DNA from: Histoplasma ohiense | Lineage: Eukaryota; Ascomycota; Eurotiomycetes; Onygenales; Ajellomycetaceae | DNA length: 64,000 nt | Assembly: GCA_017607445.1 (NCBI GenBank) | Contig: JAEVHH010000002.1 | Location: 6,788,001-6,852,000, forward strand | Reading direction: 5' to 3' | Shown here: one piece after another, positions 10,349-22,630 of the stretch | How the letters are laid out: every line of letters begins with the position of its first letter | Numbering within the stretch: the first letter of the stretch is position 1 | The notes under the pieces: generated by a model | Told to the model about the DNA's origin: nothing | Database searches by the model: none | The model's input: the letters and a program-made list of their open reading frames with translations, nothing else | Program-made: the position numbers and the translations under genes

Positions 10349-11515
10349 ATGGCTTCAAAAAGCCCCCTCGCGCCAGCCAAAATCTCCCGTGCCACCATCT
10401 CATTTCTCCTATCTCTCTATCCCCACACCATCAGAGAATTCTACAGGGCTAAACTGATAGCCAAGTCTACACCGAAAGCGGGCGCGAAAAATTCTTCGAA
10501 ACGGTCTACGACGAAAAGAAAGACCGAAGAAACTATAGAAATGGAAGTCGAAGCCTTTTTGGAATTAGATAAATTGCGCTATGAGATTATACCTGCTGCT
10601 CTGAAAAGTAGAGCTGGAATTGGCTCTGCTACAGACATCAGTAAAAAGAACGAAGGAAAGGGGGAAGAAGATGTGAAAAGACCAAGGAAAAAGATAAAGG
10701 TATCAAAGGATGATGATGGCTCACCCTCTCCGGGTCCCTTTCTAGAGAAGGATGAGATAGTCAATCTTATGGACTGGAAACTGTATGTGCCAATCCCAAT
10801 CCCAACCCAACCAAGTCTGCTCTGTGATCGTTCCATCTGTCACATACACGCAATGTGCTCATGACATCTTCGCAGCAAGCATGGCTCCCACCGACCAGCC
10901 CTGATGGGTATGATACGATCAAATCCAGACTCCGTTGTGAAGTCCACTACTAGGATGGCCTTCTCGCAACTGCGGAGTGTCCTATCCAATACAGGCGGCG
11001 AAAATTTCCCCGCCGCGCCACTCGAGACGCTAACAGGTCCTCTCAGGGGCGTGGGGCCGGCAACCGCATCCCTTTTCTTGTCTAGTGCACCCTGTCAAAC
11101 GTCTTCAGATGATCCATCTAGCATGGATATAAATGCGCCCCCGTTTTTCAGTGACGAGCTTTTCAATTGGCTTTGCCTGGATAAATATGCGCATGACTTC
11201 CCCAACAGCAGCAACAGTGGGAGAGATGGTGGTGGTCCGAGACCCAAGGGGAAGTCACCAGCGATGACGGAGTCTAAAATCAAATATAACATGAAAGAAT
11301 ATCGAGAGTTGTGGGAAGCTGTGAGGAAGCTTAGGGAGAGAGTCAATCAGATCCATAACGAAAAGGGGCGCGTAGGAGACGGCCGTGGTACATTGGGGAG
11401 CAAGAACGAAAACATCTCCGTGATGGATATTGAGAGAGTGGCGTTCGTTATTGGCCATCTTGACGTGTCGGGGTATGAGGAAGCGATGAAGGAAGCATCT
11501 ATAATGGCAACCTAG
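10349..11515 (+). CDS. conserved fungal protein with HhH-like motif, function unknown
   Basis: Two exons, 10349-10782 and 10876-11515 (1,074 nt, 357 aa), joined across an intron with donor GTATGT and acceptor CGCAG; the junction reads MDWKL/KHGSHRPALMGMIRSN. The N-terminal half holds a Lys-rich disordered part (about residues 95-130). The second half contains ETLTGPLRGVGPATASLFLS, a Gly-rich turn between helices similar to helix-hairpin-helix DNA-glycosylase folds, then PPFFSDELFNWLC and a helical KYNMKEYRELWEAV. I remember this architecture from uncharacterised ascomycete proteins but know no assigned function. Downstream of the stop, another frame stays open to about 11,670, which may be a lost C-terminal extension (see findings). 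Confidence 0.8.
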
Positions 11516-12152
11516 GGGATGGGAATGCCGATGGTTTCAGTGCAGCACACGTGCTTGCAACTGGTAATTTGAAAGCTATAAATACAGGAAAGGGGAAAGA
11601 TGATGGGAGCTTTCATGGAAAGCTCAAGGAGAGTGATTGGAGGAAAGTTAAGTATAGTGTACATGTCTGATTTCTCCTTGTCTTACTATGTAACTTTCAT
11701 TCGGAACAATGAATACCTGGAGCAAAAAATCAAAATCAACAATATGCCATGAACCTGAAGACAGCCTATTGAACACACAAATTAACTATTCTTACAAGCC
11801 CCTAGAGTTTCCCCATCCTCGTTTCATCAAACACAGCGCACATCCACTCCTTGTGTCCTAGGAAATGTAAAAAAGCTATCAATTCCACGCCTGGTAGCTT
11901 CAATTCCTCTGCTCCATGAATTTTCAGCAATCCTCCCACGGGCTCAACTGAGAAAATGAGAAAATCCGAACTTGTAACGAAACGAGCGTCAGCTCCACCA
12001 AGGGAACGCAAAGGAATACCAACTTCCCCAACTGAATTAATTAGTGACCATCCCCATTAATTTACTTGCAAACATTCTACAAGATCCTCCCTAACGCCCC
12101 AAGCTACGACAAACCTTTTGACTACCAAACCCACCCCCCACACACACGACTT
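11516..12152. other. intergenic, possible orphan exon on minus strand
   Basis: On the minus strand, positions about 12,030-11,802 form an open stretch after a TTAATTCAG acceptor-like site (VGIPLRSLGGADARF ... EWMCAVFDETRMGKL-stop). Its composition looks coding, but any upstream exon would have to overlap the GPI-protein gene. I cannot assign it. Confidence 0.3.
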
Positions 12153-12974
12153 TCACATCAAATACCCAATCCCCGCAAGCAACATCCAAACGAGTCCTCC
12201 CATTCCCATCTCACCACCAACAACCACCATCCCTGCCGCCGCATTCCCTGTGGCCGAAGCTGAACTGCTTGCTCCCGTGCCGGTAGCAGTGCTCTCACCC
12301 GAAGTTTGGGAGGCGGCAGCTGTATTTTTCGTCGCAGTGGGTTTTAGGGTCGATACAGGAGTGGTTGTTCGGAGAGTATCCGCGGCGTTGCAGTTCGCGA
12401 CTTTTGCGGACTCTACGCCGAACCGGCCTGGGTCCCGGGGACAATTGTTGTAGCAGCTACGTTCGTGTTTCAGACGAGTTAGTAATTGAGCGTTGATCGT
12501 AAAAAAAAAAAAAAAAACCTTTCTGTGATTGTTATTCTTTGGAAGGAACTGTGATGGAAAGGGGGACTTGACGGGGCCAGGGCTTGTGATGGATGGTGAA
12601 TATATCGTACGTCAGGATAGCGGTATATTTGTCACAGAGGCAGATCCAATCTTGCACGGCGCAGGTTGAAAGAAGGAGATTGGTGGATTTCAGGCAAGCA
12701 TCGAGAATACTGTGTGTTCGGGATTTTGGTTAGTAACGGAATTCTGTAAATATTTCAACCTTCACAATTGATCTCCGTCTCTAGTTTTTGTAGTTTTTTC
12801 ATCATAGTTTCGGTCTTTCTCTGGCCACGCGCAAGTCTTATCAACAAAAGAAATCACGTACTTCTGGGCCTGGCATTTTGAGTCGCTGCCGCTGTCGGCG
12901 GCAGCGACATTTATATTCGCCACGCCAATGCAAAGGAAAGTAAGAAAGGCCGATAGAGAAATAAATGAACGCAT
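12153..12974 (-). CDS. small secreted GPI-anchored cysteine-motif protein
   Basis: Three exons on the minus strand: 12974-12862, 12709-12611 and 12456-12153 (516 nt, 171 aa), with donors GTACGT and GTACGA and acceptors ACACAG and CGTAG. The product begins with a signal peptide (MRSFISLSAFLTFLCIGVAN). A six-cysteine core follows: KCQAQNILDACL, STCAVQDWICLC, then TCYNNCPRDPG and NC. After that come a Ser/Thr/Ala-rich stalk and a hydrophobic C-terminal tail (MGGLVWMLLAGIGYLM) typical of a GPI-attachment signal. It should sit on the plasma membrane or cell wall. This layout matches a widespread, functionally uncharacterised fungal GPI-anchored family. An ATT/TTG-started longer frame is not used because the ATG at 12974 gives the natural signal peptide. 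Confidence 0.85.
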
Positions 12975-14347
12975 ATTTGGCAATGAAAGTGGACGATATA
13001 TATGAACCGATAGAATGGAAAAATTAACGAATGTAGGTGTTTCTCTCCTTTTTTGAATTCAATTTCTAGCTCAATGCTTTATGCTGCGGTTCACACAAGA
13101 GAATTTGTATGAAGGCCTTAGCATATGAAAGCGAATTATTTGAGTTGAAAACACCTGAAAGCTGGTTTGAGTATATGAATGAATGAAATGGGCGGATGAT
13201 GATGGGGAAGAATGAGCGTGGGAGCACTGAGGAGATGAGAAACACCAGGTTCCGGAGAAGATGGAGCGTTGTTTCGCCCGCGTCATAGACATCGAACGCC
13301 GAACATAAAAGGGGTAATCCAGGTTGTGAAACATTCTCCTTGAGAAACACAGGCAATTAACGATAGCTCCTACATGTGGAGCCAAATGTGTCACAGACTA
13401 TTGAAGCCGAGACCGTATCTGGTTTGTGGCAACTGGGAGGCGTTGCGCTTTGTTCCTATGGCACTACGCAGCGAGCCAGTAACAACAGCACAACGGAAAG
13501 CCGAGCAGCATATTTATGTAGACTGGGCTTCTCTGGGAAATTCCTGGGGAAGTTGCAAGATTCCTGAAGAAGTGTGATTAGCTGGTTTTTGTCACCCACG
13601 AGAAAGGGCTGCAAAAGAAAAGGGTCAAAAGAAAAGGACATCTCTTGATCAGTGCTAGAAGGGTCTGGAGCACATTCATCAATGAATATGATGCTTTGAA
13701 ACCATGGTTGCCAGTTTGAAGCCTGTTTCGGCGCCTCCAAAAGTCAAGATGTATGCAATACGCGAGGTTTAGCGGCCATGCAGGCAGGTGATACGTGATA
13801 CCGTGCTACTTCAACACACTATTATTGCACAGCTTTCACAGAAGATGAGATATTGAGTCAACTCGATATGAGAGGAGCGACAGAAATACACAGCAAATCC
13901 TGGTGGAATGCTGGCTGTGGCCAAAATCAACTTCGGGTTCCAGTTCATCTTGTGATTTATAACCGGTGTCCTAACCTAACCTAACTTCCAGTTAGTTGAC
14001 TGACCAATCACCAGGTTGAAGCAAGTTGGAACATGCCAACTTGTATCAACAGCCCCATACTCCGCACAAGTATTACATAGTATCCAATCTAAGATATCCT
14101 CGACCTATTCATGATATAGCTGCTCCTCTCGTACTCCATGTTTTTGCTCGATATTCCTTTCCGTGCTCTCTCTTCTTTCTTTCCCCACCTGTCTCCATGC
14201 ATTGTACAGTACATGCATGCATATATCAAACCTGGTTTATTTAATGATTGGCAATGTCATTTGGTGCGGGATACTGACAGGAGGTTGTATCATCATAAAA
14301 GAGGAGGAAAGGTGGGGAAGTGAGGGGGTAAATTATTACGTACCTAC

Positions 14348-14393
<46 letters not shown>

Positions 14394-14836
14394 TAAGAGA
14401 AAAAGGAAAAAGAAACAATAAATTTGCTGGGCATCATTAAGGGGAGGATGAAGAACAAGCAGAGGAAAACACTGGTAAAGCAAAGAAGAGGACAATGAAA
14501 TGCAAGGAAAGAAGAAATAAAACCGGCGAAGGAGGTAGCAAGGTCATAAAAAAATTTTTTAAATGAGGGAAACAAAACAAGTTACTCATGTCATGTTCAT
14601 AAATAGGAGATATTGATACCCCCCTTTCAATTTCCCCTCTCCACACACCTCCCTTAGTCTCTACATTATACAGAAGAGAGAGAAGACGGAAATGAAGGAA
14701 CCAAGTTATACACAAATATATGGCGGTAGGAAATATGCTTATATAAAACCACTTCGGACAAGGACAAAATAGAGAAGGTCTGCCTCTGTGATAAAAATTG
14801 GAATAGTAAATAGCATTTGTATGGCTGGGTTTCCAT
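12975..14836. other. intergenic region between GPI-protein gene and hulA
   Basis: About 1.9 kb with no recognised gene. It contains CCTAACCTAACCTAAC near 13969 and a GA microsatellite at 14353-14391; the last part is the hulA 3' untranslated region. Confidence 0.5.
14353..14391. repeat. GA dinucleotide microsatellite
   Basis: About 19 uninterrupted GA units. Confidence 0.9.
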
Positions 14837-17800
14837 TTACTCCTGGCCGAAACCTAAGGTCTCCTCAACGGCGATGGATAACTTATGCTGCAGTTGTTCG
14901 TATGTCTTATATGGCGGTAGATCCAAACGATTAAAGCTGTAATTTTTCGAACCAGTTAGTATCAAAGGAAACATGAAAGGGTAAAGAAAAGAAACGCCGA
15001 TTGAGATATAACAAGAACCTACCATGTATGCGATTTGGGTAATGCGGTGATCTCTCCAGATTTTTCAATGGTGAATCGCCTGGGTCCATCGCTACCTTGC
15101 AGGTCTTTAAAGCCGTTAACAGGAATGCGCGAGGTACCCGTTGCAAACTGCAGGAGACGAGATTTTTGCTCCGCATCCCAGCTCCGTATGACCTTCCAGA
15201 AGTTCTGGATCACTTCGTCCTGCTCCTGGTAGCCGCGGTAGTCGGTGTGTTTCTTCCAATCGTCCACATCGATATCGGCAATACCACCAATTAAGAGCTC
15301 CAATTCACGCTCATCGAAGACGTTGACAAGGTCAGCGGGGATGAGTTCGTTGAATCCGGTGATGAAAGCGTTGAACTGTTCTTCTACTCTCTTTTGGATT
15401 TTCCATTCTGTGATCAGTCTAATTTGAAGTGGTCAGTTAGTTATCATTCTGGTGCTTATTCCTATGGATACTATTAACATGCAAATGGGTAGGTACATAC
15501 TCAACATATTGCTTTTTGTTCTCATTGGTAACAGGAATGTTGCTGCCGTTTGGTATTAAGTCAACGGTTTTCCTCTCGCCGAATTGGTCATCGTCAATGG
15601 AGAATGTAAGCTCGTCGAAGACACCGGTAATATCATGTTCCCTAATTGGTAGGTCAGCAGACTTGGTATACTCGTAACTCTGAAAGGAAAAATAAAATCA
15701 TACAATGTCCATGTTAGATTTCGGTGGAAATCTTCATCCACACCCTCCATATCCTGCAGCGTAACCTTCTTCCTTAACATCATCTTATAAAATGCGCCGA
15801 TGAAAAATGAATCAAGGAAGCGTCGGTGGAAGATAGCAAGACCGACAACACGCCCTATGAATTTGAAATAATTCAAATGCTCAGGGTTGATACCGGAATG
15901 TGGGTTGATTTGGAGGGTGTAATTGTCATGTGCGGAATACTCGAATAAGCAGTAGAAAGGGTTGAACATTTCGTGGGAAAGCAAGAAGAAGAATTCTCTG
16001 TTTTTTTTTTTTGTTAGTACACAGGGGAGTTTTATATTTGACGACGACAGTAAACGTAAAAACAGACGAACCTGGAAAGGCCACCATAATCGAGACCATC
16101 TTCTCCATCGAATTTGATCATTAACCTCTTCTTCAAATCCGAAGCACTCTGTCGCATGATCTCTGCATACGAGTCCTCGAAAATAGCACCTCGTCGGACT
16201 TTGACATGGCATTGTCCCGACATGATCCGCAACGCCGGCTGGGATCTGAAGTAAATAAGCTTGCGCCGGAAATCGCGCTTGTATTGCGGAACGCCTTGAT
16301 CCAGAGACGACGGCAGTCGCGGGTCATCCCAGGTGGTAGTTTTTGTATTGTGATCAACGAAGTACACCCGAGCGGTGTTGGTGAGCCTCATTTCCCAGCC
16401 GCTTGGTAGCGGCCCGAGTTGACTCACAGGCTGTTGTTGAATAGTGGTGTTATTTCCATTAGCATTTTGGCCATACATGCGGATATACTGCTGACGACGC
16501 GGATCGACCCAGGTAGTCGTTCTCGTGTTATGGTCCACAAAATAAGGCCGGCCTTCCGGCGTATAACGTTGCTCCCACCCTGCTGGAAGCTCGCCACTGC
16601 CCGCTGTCGTAGCTCCCGTGGCCATCATAGAAGCAGCATTCGCATTGGAAACCCCAGGAGGAGTTCCTGCCTGCTGGGAGTCCGGTGGGTTTGGCGAACT
16701 GGCGCCTGTGCGGTCCTCGGGAAGCATCCGGCTTTGATGAGCCCTGCGTTCCATCTGCATGTTGGCTTCCAGCTGGGTGCGTTGGGCTTGCTCGTTGTAT
16801 TGTTGCGAAGGGCGTGTCCATGTTGTGGTTCTAGTATTATGATCCACATAATATGTCCGGCCCAGATTATCTTCTCGTCTTTCCCAACCCGCTGGCAACC
16901 TGCCTTGGCTATCTTCGAATGAGCTCAGGTTGGCCCTAGAAGAGGTCGATCCATTTGCTGTCTGACTAGGTCCACTAATTTGTGGACCGGCAGTGGCGGG
17001 AGTTGCAGCTGAGGGAGCGCGAACTGGAAACATGGAAGAAGGATTAGCAGCAGCTGGCTGATCGTTGGTTATTTGATTAGCGGCGGCAGGAGCAGCCGAC
17101 GCAGAGGACTGGGGTCGTAGTTGTTGCTGATATGCAAGGTTTGAAGATGGAGGTGCGTTTTGAGGAGGCCGTAAGGAACCGTTTTGTGCCGGAACAGGAG
17201 TTGACAGGTTCGTGGATAAGTTAACGATCAGTTTCCCGTGAACAACAAGATTATCGTTCGACTTCTTCAGGTCTCTTGTAAGCATCTCTGTGAGGAGGAG
17301 TAGTTAGTAACCGTCTTTGATATCAAATAGGAGTATAGCTTTGGGAGTAAGATAATTCACCATCGTCGCCAACGTCTAAGTCTATCACATCCCCAATGCG
17401 AACGTTGATAACACCTAAGAAACCCTGGTCCTTCTTCTTGAACTTCTTTTGATCGAAAATCTGAATAGCAAGAATGGAATCTTCGGTGACTCTCCTGGTT
17501 ATTGACAAAACTTGGTTAGATCCAGCGCCACAATACAAGGTGAATCAAACAGGGCTTAATGGTGTGACGTACAGGTCAAAGACTTCATTCCAGTATGGGT
17601 TGAGGGTTTTTTTGATCACTGACGTAGTGTGAGTTTGTTCACCACCAACAGTGGCTACTGCAAAGGGATCGGGGAATCCTGGATAAGAAACAGTGCAGTG
17701 CCTGCTGTCAATATGGAGTATTTCTCTTCACAAGTGCCTCTATCTTCCTATCGTCCTTGGGGAACCAGATTTTCGAGACGGAAGGAGGGTCCAACTTACG

Positions 17801-18042
17801 GAAAACATCGCGTTTGTACAGCCCATCAGCAGCGATGACTTTAGTTCTTGGTCAATATAGGGAATATCACTGTGAACGGGACGAAGGATGGATGGATCCT
17901 TACTGGTGACTCTGAGATTTGGTTGACTGGCGGGGCAAAACGGATTAGCGCATCATCTCATCAGACAAATGGTGGCAACGTAGAGATGTAGATATTTATA
18001 GCAAAGGGAGACAGGGACATACGCAGGCAAGTTGGAACCCAT
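14837..18042 (-). CDS. hulA: NEDD4/Rsp5-type HECT E3 ubiquitin ligase
   Basis: Ten exons on the minus strand: 18042-18023, 17926-17904, 17838-17800, 17678-17573, 17494-17361, 17287-16072, 15997-15704, 15641-15501, 15418-15023 and 14936-14837 (2,469 nt, 822 aa). An N-terminal C2 domain (MGSNLPAQPNLRVTIIAADG onward, about residues 1-125) is encoded by five small exons. Three WW domains follow, each containing DHNTRTTTW or DHNTKTTTW, then a HECT domain (about residues 470-822). The catalytic Cys790 lies in SHTCFNRLDLPPY, 32 residues from the C-terminus as usual, and its codon is split by the last intron. The protein ubiquitinates plasma-membrane transporters, with arrestin adaptors, to trigger endocytosis. 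In the penultimate intron cluster, the acceptor before EHDITGVFDELTF was chosen by conservation over a nearer AG. Exon 1 codes only 20 nt. Confidence 0.95.
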
Positions 18043-19580
18043 TATGACGGCAATCCTAGCTCAGCAGGCCGTCTCCGTCTTCAGGACGGTGGAGATATAT
18101 GCTGAGGGGTGGCTGGTGGAGGCTCACATCCAGCGGGGGAGGGAGCAGCAACAACAGCAGCGAACCCCAGAGCAGCTAGATAGACGCAATCTTGAGGAGT
18201 CGACAGTGAAGATGTATATTGTGGCCTGGACGCAGCGAACAAACCACCGAGATAATTGGCGTGGTTGTAGGTGCTGATGCAGTAGCAGTAGATGTCGTTC
18301 GTTGGTGGGCGGGAGGCCCAAAGATGTCAGATGTACTTGTCTCCAAGCCCGGCGTGGGAGCCGCCAACTGAGGCTGAGCAGTGGAACGGGCCAATCGCCG
18401 GCCGCAGCACTTGGGGCATCGGTGGCGCGCCGAGCAGGGCCAACTTCACACAGGCTTCGTTATCAGTTACGGGGAATGGAGTACGAGGGTCGAGGAATTG
18501 GCTTGGGCTTGGACTTGAAGTTGTTGCAATGCCACAAAATGATGGCAATGGTTGCTGCTTGCAGAGAACATCCTGACAACTGCCGCCAACCGAGCCCTCA
18601 CCTCGAGTTGCACTGTACACGCACATATGGAGATCAGCCATTCGCATACTACAATTAGTGTCTACCTCATGAGATTTCAGTTTACAGGAGAGCAAAGTGG
18701 TAATTAAATATGCGCTTGACCTCCATTTCTCTATGCTTATTTGAGTTGCACAGCGAACCGTCAGAGAGTCTGCTGTATGATGACGAGATATCCCCGGTTT
18801 GGAAACGGTTGTTGACAAAATTATCAGCAGGGAGCAAAACAGTACCCCACCATAATATATTCTTTCTTTTCCTTTCTCTACTCTGCATGTCCCCGTTCCT
18901 AAATGCCTGGCTGCCGGACAGCGCTCATAAATTTATGAATAATTTTGTCTTCCCCTCAGACCTAAGCCAAAAGAAGAAAAGAAAAAGCAAAATAAAGGGA
19001 CGGTGTCAACAAGGACAAAGAAAAAGGAAGCCGATCTGATAATAGCCGGACTAATAGAAAGGAGAAAAATGAAAAACAAATCGAAATGATATAATGAAAC
19101 ATACGATGGATAGATTCGAACCCTCACTATCCCGCTCATTTTCAGTTATTTTTTCAGTTAAATTTTTTTTTTCTTTTTTATCGCCTTTGCTTCAGATTCA
19201 AGAATTTTTTTTGGAAAAAAAAAAGAAAAGAAAAAAAGAAATATATGAATTGAAAGAATTCAACATCATATTCCCCATATCATATCATATTCATACACAC
19301 CACACCATACCACACCACACCGCACTCCCAACGCTGAGTGTTCGATGTTATTCGATCCGATTGGTTCCCATGCCTGGCGCAAAGGGAGATATGGATGGAG
19401 TCCTGGTGGAATACTGGGCCATATTTTTTCGTCCCCCACCCCCTGCAGTTCCTTTCGTTCTCTCCAATAAGTACAAAGTTCTTCCCTCTGGCTCAATTGC
19501 GAAATGGATGTATATTGCCGCGGACAAAATGTAAATAAAAAATTTCTTGCCTTCTCTTTTATTTTAGACAGGCTTAATTT
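18043..19580. other. hulA 5' region and spacer
   Basis: About 1.5 kb with no supported gene. Upstream of hulA, Gln/Ser-type open frames on both strands look like 5' leader shadows. Near 19.2 kb there are A/T homopolymer tracts and a CACAC-rich stretch. Confidence 0.45.
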
Positions 19581-20700
19581 TCAGTATGGTGCATATCCCC
19601 TGCCCCGACCCCGATAGCCTCCACGATAGGCGCCTCGAGGAGGGAATCCCCCACGTCCGAATCCGCCGCGACCAATGCCCCGGCCCCGGCCCCGGCCTCG
19701 GGTCATGCCTGGTAGATTGGTTCGTTTGGGTACGACCTGAAATAAGGAACAGTACGTAGAGGTTGTCTTATGTTAGTAACGTAGTTCTACGGATATAGAT
19801 AGAGAGTAAATTAAGGAAGTAAAAGAGATGGGGAAAGAGGTAGTTTTCTCGCCTTCAGGTTCCTCCCGCGAAAGACACTCTCGTTCAAAACAAGTGCTTG
19901 AGCCACAAGACTCGGCTCCGTGAATTCCACATACGCATACCTGTGTGTATTTATACCAATTAGCGTCCCATCTCTTGCCCAGGCAGCGCGGAGTGAATTT
20001 TAAGAGAGCAAACACAGAAACAGCAAGGAGAGAAAAAAAAAGAAATTAAAGAAAAACCACCAGTTAAACCATAATAACACAAGGGCCGGCAGCATAACCA
20101 GAAGAAAGGAAAGGCGAGACAAACCCCTTGGGATGGCCAGTGAACTTATCAAGCAAGATAGTAACCCGATTTATCGACCCGCAACTCTGGAAGTGCGCCT
20201 GGATCTCCTCCGGCGAGGCGCCGTAGTCGACGTTTCCGACAAAAATGCTCCGCGCATCGATATCCTCTTTATCCTCGCGCAGACTCTCGGACTGCTGGTC
20301 CAGCGACGCTTGCATCTCTCGTAGCTTGGCAGCTTCGGATTCCATCTCGGCCACCCGCCGCTTCATGGCGGCGATTTCTTCCTGGAAATGGAAAAAATGG
20401 ATTTCTTGTTAGTTGTATCATATTCTGTCAATTTTTATTTTTCCCTTTTTTTTTAATTTTTAATTTTTAATTTTTTTTTTTTTTGTCGGAATCAAATGGC
20501 ATATCGCGGGCGGAAGGAGAAATGCGATTGTCAGGGAGCTGTTCAATTTCTTTCGATGTCCACTTCGAATCTCTTTCCATTTTCCAGAGTTTCTCATGTA
20601 TGAGCATGTACTGGACATGTAGAGGTAAACTTACTTCTTCATAGCCAGGCTTTTCATGTGTCTCCAATCGCTCATCGGCGACATCGCCCGCATCAGCCAT
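19581..20700 (-). CDS. pab2: nuclear poly(A)-binding protein, Pab2/PABPN1 type
   Basis: Four exons on the minus strand: 20700-20635, 20381-20125, 19940-19853 and 19736-19581 (567 nt, 188 aa). The order is an acidic N-terminus (MADAGDVADERLETHEKPGY), a coiled-coil helix (about residues 24-60), one RRM (RNP2 SIFVGNVDYG, RNP1 KGYAYVEF) and a C-terminal RGG tail (GRGRGRGRGIGRGGFGRG) suited to arginine methylation. This is the PABPN1/Pab2 layout, which binds nuclear poly(A) tails and links to the exosome and polyadenylation. The third intron appears to use a GC donor (AAG/gcgaga) rather than GT; the conserved junction FRGRNLK/VVPKRTNLPG leaves no GT alternative nearby. The gene symbol follows the S. 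pombe orthologue. Confidence 0.93.
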
Positions 20701-21835
20701 GACTGTGATTGGTGTGCGTAGAAGTTGTCCCTTATGTGTGAATTCCCGGTATAGATAGCAGGAGCTGATAAATCCAACAAAACGGACGGCACTTCCTGAG
20801 ATCCGGAGATGTCGAGGGAGTCCGTTTGTTGCCCAAGGAGTAAAGTGTGCCGAGACACAGAAATTTGGGAGGCCGGTAATACGAAGGACGTAGCGAGAAG
20901 GGCTTCAAAGAGAAGAAGGGGAAGAGGAGCCGCAGAGGCGGTTGCTTTGCTATACGTCGTGTCTTGTCAACGGTTGCTGGATGATATCTCAGATTATCTT
21001 TGAGAAACAGCCGCCAGCCGCTTTTCTGGCGCGGGTGACGGATTAGGCATGGCGCGCTCTGGGCCTATGGAAGGGTTCGAACGTCCAATGACAGCTTGAG
21101 TATTGATTATCAGATCGAATCACGCTTTTTATCTTGGAATCCATGAGCTTTCTCTTGTCTGATCATGCTTTCAATGGGGGTGGATCATTGAGGATGTGGT
21201 GATAGATGAGATGACTGTTGAAGAAGGCCAATTGGCAAATCCGAAAACTCATGCTCTGCGCAATCAATGGCAATGGCCAATTCCCAACAGCCATCAATCC
21301 CTACCAACATCCGCCAGATGAGACCTGCACTATCTCTATTAAAACCTCTTTCACATAAATCATTTTTCCCATCATCTCTTTCTTTCCTTCTTTAATTACT
21401 TTATGTTCATTGTATAGAAAGTGCTAGAGTTCTATATAATCATATAATAGACCGAGGTATCTATAAGTGACACGTAGGCATCCCCCGAGGGGTTTAAATA
21501 ACCACATATAGGGTACGGGCTCCAATGATGGCGGCGGCTGTTATTGCTTGTGCATTTTTTGTCGAGTGGTTAAGCCTTGCTTGTCCGTGCCTGGTGCCAG
21601 ACTCAATACTCCCCTGCAGGCTTTCTCACCTTTTGAACAACCTCACGCCCGCTTGTGATGGGCTTTCCGTTACTGCTCCGTTGCATCATACCGGGTTTTA
21701 CCTGGCCAAATCACATCTCATATACAGTGACTACCCAAAAACCCGAACGACGCATCCTCGCGTACGCCGATTATGGGACATTGTCCATCACTATCTCAGA
21801 CTGTTCTCTCGATCTTATTTATTATAGCTGGGTTG
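20701..21835. other. intergenic region upstream of pab2
   Basis: No gene recognised. The open frames at 21.5-21.8 kb on the plus strand may be decayed sequence attached to the APH-like remnant. Confidence 0.45.
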
Positions 21836-22175
21836 GGGCTACCTACGGTAACCAGATTGCTCAGCTTCCATTTGGGCTGATTCTGAAGTGGTCTGATGGT
21901 ACCCCTTTAGAAGAAGTCTTAGCTATGCAGGTTGCCAGGAGGGCAGGTCTCCCAGTTCGGAGGGTGATCTGCTATGGAGAGCGTCCGGATCGTCCGCATG
22001 CTCCAGTGTCGATTCCGATGACTCGTATCCTCGGCGATGAACTTGGCCAAGTCTACAAAACGCTCACCGACGCTGAACGAGATTCAATCCTATTACAATT
22101 AAAACGTTAATTGGGAGCGATAAGGAGATGGAAAAGTCCGTGGGGGGAGAACAGGATTTCCGACTACTTGACAAG
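21836..22175 (+). pseudogene. truncated APH-like phosphotransferase remnant
   Basis: The frame reads QIAQLPFGLILKWSDGTPLE, then EVLAMQVARRAGLPVRRVIC and SIPMTRILGDELGQVYKTL, the N-lobe and hinge of the fungal aminoglycoside-phosphotransferase-like (APH) kinase family. It stops at a TAA (22108-22110), after which the same frame continues with LGAIRRWKSPWGE, which also fits the family (LxAMRSWxNPWG), so the stop probably replaces Tyr. The catalytic HxD region is missing. No proper start is visible. I infer an inactive relic of this highly duplicated family. Confidence 0.7.
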
Positions 22176-22630
22176 TGTCCTTTGAGTCTTCATTCCCACT
22201 GTCAACCTTTATATTTAACGGATATAACGGCTTAAAGCCAATGTTTGCATGATTGTTTGGCAAGGCTGTATGTTGACATGCACGCTTACAAATATACTTA
22301 CTGCTTGCGGGAGAAGCTTTTAGCAATACATACAAAATACGCATAAGCTCATCAAGAATCATTAAGCAGGGACCAAACAATGTAACTGAAAAAGTTGTAT
22401 CTGGGCTCGTATGCATGACAACTATCAGCAAAATGAGAGCGGGAATATTTTCTCATTTCCGGCACGGCTCGGATATGTACACCATGCAAAATTGAGATTA
22501 AAATCATAGAGATAAATATGAAGACCAAATAAGAGAGGTAACAGGTGAGAGTGAGGGGGGGGGAATAGGAAAATAAATTAATAGTCGGTAAAAGAGATGA
22601 AAAGGCAATCGAAAATGTTTTTCGGCGTTA
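22176..22630. other. spacer downstream of vps29
   Basis: No gene recognised; it includes the vps29 3' untranslated region. Confidence 0.5.

Noticed and set aside
15645..15670. Alternative hulA exon continuing SYEYTKSADLPIR upstream of EHDITGVF
   Set aside because: The nearer acceptors give a frame or insertion not found in the HECT family; the acceptor CCAATTAG restores WTLEHDITGVFDELTF.
18124..18818. Open frames upstream of hulA on both strands
   Set aside because: They overlap the hulA 5' region, have biased composition and no recognisable domain.
19094..19150. tRNA-like B box (GGGTTCGAATC on the minus strand)
   Set aside because: The flanking bases do not form a T-stem and no A box or acceptor stem is found at the right distance.
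21060..21085. GGGTTCGAAC resembling a tRNA T-loop
   Set aside because: No stem pairing and no matching 5' half of a tRNA.
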